Virus record (IMG/VR): IMGVR_UViG_3300031857_000010
Span: 124,001 to 188,000 of that record
Origin: a virus
Length of the DNA stretch: 64,000 nt
Direction: 5' to 3' (one strand)
Shown here one piece after another: positions 62,909-64,000 of the stretch. The notes beneath the pieces were generated by a model. That model made no database searches, had not been told where the DNA came from, and saw only the letters and a program-made list of their open reading frames with translations. Both the position numbers and the translations under genes were made by a program. The number at the start of each line of letters is the position of its first letter. The stretch's first letter is position 1.

Positions 62909-63126
62909 AACTTTTCTATTTCTTCTTTTACTTTTATCCAATAGTCATGTTTAGATTCATCAGTATTATTCCTGAATATCTCATCTACTGCTATTAAGGC
63001 ACATTTTTTACCTCCTTCATATCCTATTTCACAAGTTTTATAATTTGCACCCGCATACTCTTGATATTTATAAGTCTGTATGCTCATTTTATCAAGCAAC
63101 TCTTCAGCTTTTTCTTTTGGTGTCAT
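62905..63126 (-). CDS. MTPKEKAE-family small phage protein (73 aa)
   Basis: Preferred start MTPKEKAEELLDKMSIQ (63126), preceded by a relic-like MEKKQTA segment in the same frame at 63147, which shows how the two families are fused or interleaved. Middle KKCALIAVDEIF, end YWIKVKEEIEKL. Third MTPKEKAE paralogue. Confidence 0.8.
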   Translation of the reverse strand: MTPKEKAEELLDKMSIQTYKYQEYAGANYKTCEIGYEGGKKCALIAVDEIFRNNTDESKHDYWIKVKEEIEKL

Positions 63127-63367
63127 AGCGGTCTGTTTCTTTTCCATACGTTTCGTTGTAGTATTGTTCAAATTCTTCTTTGTGGAACTTCAGTGAATGT
63201 TCTCCATTAACATAATTCTTTTTAATGTAGTCAAACATCTGCTCCTTCTCCATCTGCTTGGCTTGGTCAATTACTTGCATCCATTCACTTGCGGATAATG
63301 CTTTTTGTTTTTGGTCACTTTTAATTTGCTCTGTGAGCCAATTAACTGCGGTTTGTTTGGTTTCCAT
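63104..63367 (-). CDS. MExKQTA-family small phage protein (87 aa)
   Basis: METKQTAVNWLTEQI at the N-terminus, IDQAKQMEKEQMFDYIKKNY in the middle and EQYYNETYGKETDRYDTKRKS at the end. It overlaps the MTPKEKAE gene by 23 nt. Third MExKQTA paralogue. Confidence 0.8.
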   Translation of the reverse strand: METKQTAVNWLTEQIKSDQKQKALSASEWMQVIDQAKQMEKEQMFDYIKKNYVNGEHSLKFHKEEFEQYYNETYGKETDRYDTKRKS

Positions 63368-63405
63368 AGGTTATTTAAATGTTACGTTAATAATGTTTTT
63401 AGTCA

Positions 63406-63585
63406 CTATACTATTACCATCTTTGTAAATGGTATCACCTTTTCCAGTTCTATTGTTCTCTTTCGAAGTTCAATAATTTCGTCTTTTTCCTTTAATTCCG
63501 CTTCCTGTATTTTGACAATATTATTGAGCAAGTCGATAACTTCTTTCTGTAAGTCAAATAACTTTTGGAATTCCTCTTGTTCCAT
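63406..63585 (-). CDS. Coiled-coil protein with possible frameshifted tail (59 aa)
   Basis: MEQEEFQKLFDLQKEVIDLL and then a coiled coil (VKIQEAELKEKDEIIELRKRT), ending at TAG 63406. In the minus-one frame a further natural-looking stretch (NRTGKGDTIYKDGNSIV...INVTFK) runs to a TAA near 63373 without its own start codon, suggesting a frameshift, programmed or mutational. The 59-aa product itself is well spaced between neighbours. Confidence 0.62.
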   Translation of the reverse strand: MEQEEFQKLFDLQKEVIDLLNNIVKIQEAELKEKDEIIELRKRTIELEKVIPFTKMVIV

Positions 63586-63593
63586 TTAAAATC

Positions 63594-63806
63594 CTATTTT
63601 GTATGATTTTTACAATTTCCCTTATGTGTCAATACCGTTGCATTTCCCCAAGGACCATACAAGTACTCACAACTATCTATGATCACTATCTCGACATGAT
63701 TACCACCTTCTAAAATATATTTTGTTTTTTGAACCGGAACATTAGGTTCACTACACGAAATGAAACAGATCAATAGTAGACTTATTGCAATAAATATTTT
63801 TTTCAT
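63594..63806 (-). CDS. Small lipoprotein (70 aa)
   Basis: Start MKKIFIAISLLLICFISC at 63806; lipoprotein Cys18 is followed by SEPNV. The C-terminal ATVLTHKGNCKNHTK resembles the lipoprotein at 41588 (same SxEPNV-like start and THxGxC end). It overlaps the stop of the membrane gene upstream by 4 nt. Confidence 0.8.
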   Translation of the reverse strand: MKKIFIAISLLLICFISCSEPNVPVQKTKYILEGGNHVEIVIIDSCEYLYGPWGNATVLTHKGNCKNHTK

Positions 63807-64000
63807 ATTTCTTCTTTTTTGAATATTAATATTGCCAACGAAATAAAAATATGTAAAATCAAAGAAAAAGCTCCGGAAATAATTAAAAGCCACCAAGTTT
63901 TGTAAGGTGTACTTCCGAAGTTTGATAATAAAAAATAAAATAGCCACGCTAAAACAATACTTCTTTTGTGTGAAAGTAAAATTTCCTTGAATAATTTGAA
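63803..64000 (-). CDS. Membrane protein, 5' end outside window
   Basis: The frame is open from the right edge to a TGA at 63803-63805, giving the last 65 residues. Two membrane segments (about residues 15-28 and 38-60 of the visible part: SIVLAWLFYFLLS, WWLLIISGAFSLILHIFISLAILI) and a charged tail FKKEEI are seen. It is coupled to the lipoprotein by an ATGA overlap. Confidence 0.72.
   Translation of the reverse strand, partial: FKLFKEILLSHKRSIVLAWLFYFLLSNFGSTPYKTWWLLIISGAFSLILHIFISLAILIFKKEEI

Noticed and set aside
1-64000. Window as part of a Bacteroidetes chromosome with a prophage or genomic island
   Set aside because: No core bacterial gene cluster is seen anywhere in 64 kb, no integrase or attachment site is visible, and packing, strand bias and gene size are uniform. 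OmpA, TonB receptor and PEP synthase are isolated among phage-like genes. A short chimeric insert at 20-24 kb cannot be excluded without read data.
1-64000. CRISPR array or insertion sequence
   Set aside because: No regularly spaced repeats of 24-40 nt and no transposase or terminal inverted repeats were seen on either strand.

Overview
This window is very probably part of a large (jumbo or huge) tailed-phage genome that infects a member of the Bacteroidetes, most likely a flavobacterium. The case rests on several things seen directly. The DNA is strongly AT-rich. About 110 mostly very small genes are packed head to tail, nearly all on the minus strand, with frequent ATGA or short overlaps. 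There is a 17-member tRNA array, there are homing-endonuclease-type genes, and several products resemble virion proteins. No ribosomal protein, central replication or cell-division genes of a host chromosome are present. The Bacteroidetes assignment follows from a TonB-dependent receptor with an N-terminal carboxypeptidase-like domain, Bacteroidetes-style lipoproteins, a type-IX-secretion-like C-terminus, absence of Shine-Dalgarno sequences, and a promoter of the form TTTG-N19-TAnnTTTG in front of the tRNA array.

Layout. 1-11 kb: small genes with translation factor IF-3, a PcfJ-like protein, a zinc-peptidase-like protein, an OmpA-like outer-membrane protein, a DUF3307-like membrane protein, a short PurA/PurZ-type adenylosuccinate synthetase, a metallophosphoesterase and a ClpP-type protease. 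11-20 kb: candidate virion proteins (602, 497 and 703 aa) and secreted small proteins. 20-24 kb: a cargo block made of an unexplained structured RNA region, a TonB-dependent receptor, a beta-helix lipoprotein and a tRNA-Leu-like gene with an inserted hairpin. 24-29 kb: an SPFH lipoprotein, a GIY-YIG endonuclease and small genes. 29-31.4 kb: the tRNA array, with a NUMOD/PD-(D/E)xK endonuclease whose 3' end runs into a tRNA. 31.4-51 kb: many small genes, among them a CYTH phosphatase, DUF4326, an aminotransferase, a secreted protein, a HAD phosphatase of the RNA-repair type, a polynucleotide-kinase-like P-loop protein, a cyclic-phosphate-processing receiver domain and a DHFR. 52-54 kb: a complete PEP synthase. 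54-64 kb: a DnaA domain-IV-like protein, an HNH protein, two more anomalous tRNA-Leu-like genes and two interleaved families of small paralogues.

How the parts may work together (inference). The phage appears to maintain its own translation resources (IF-3 and about 20 tRNA or tRNA-like genes). It also carries a scattered set of RNA-end-processing enzymes: a 5'-kinase, a HAD_SAK-type 3'-phosphatase, a cREC domain and a CYTH tunnel enzyme. Five of the tRNA-like genes have non-canonical centres: two have a displaced D-arm, and three have hairpin insertions between a normal D-arm and a normal T-arm. tRNA damage, repair or unusual tRNA maturation is therefore the most interesting hypothesis for this window. 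Metabolic genes (PEP synthase, PurA/PurZ, DHFR, aminotransferase) and outer-membrane genes (TonB-dependent receptor, OmpA-like) suggest extensive reshaping of the host cell.

Regulation. A motif TGTAACTT - N12-13 - CGTTTAAAT recurs upstream of five separate minus-strand genes or operons and looks like a phage-specific promoter. About ten intrinsic terminators are visible.
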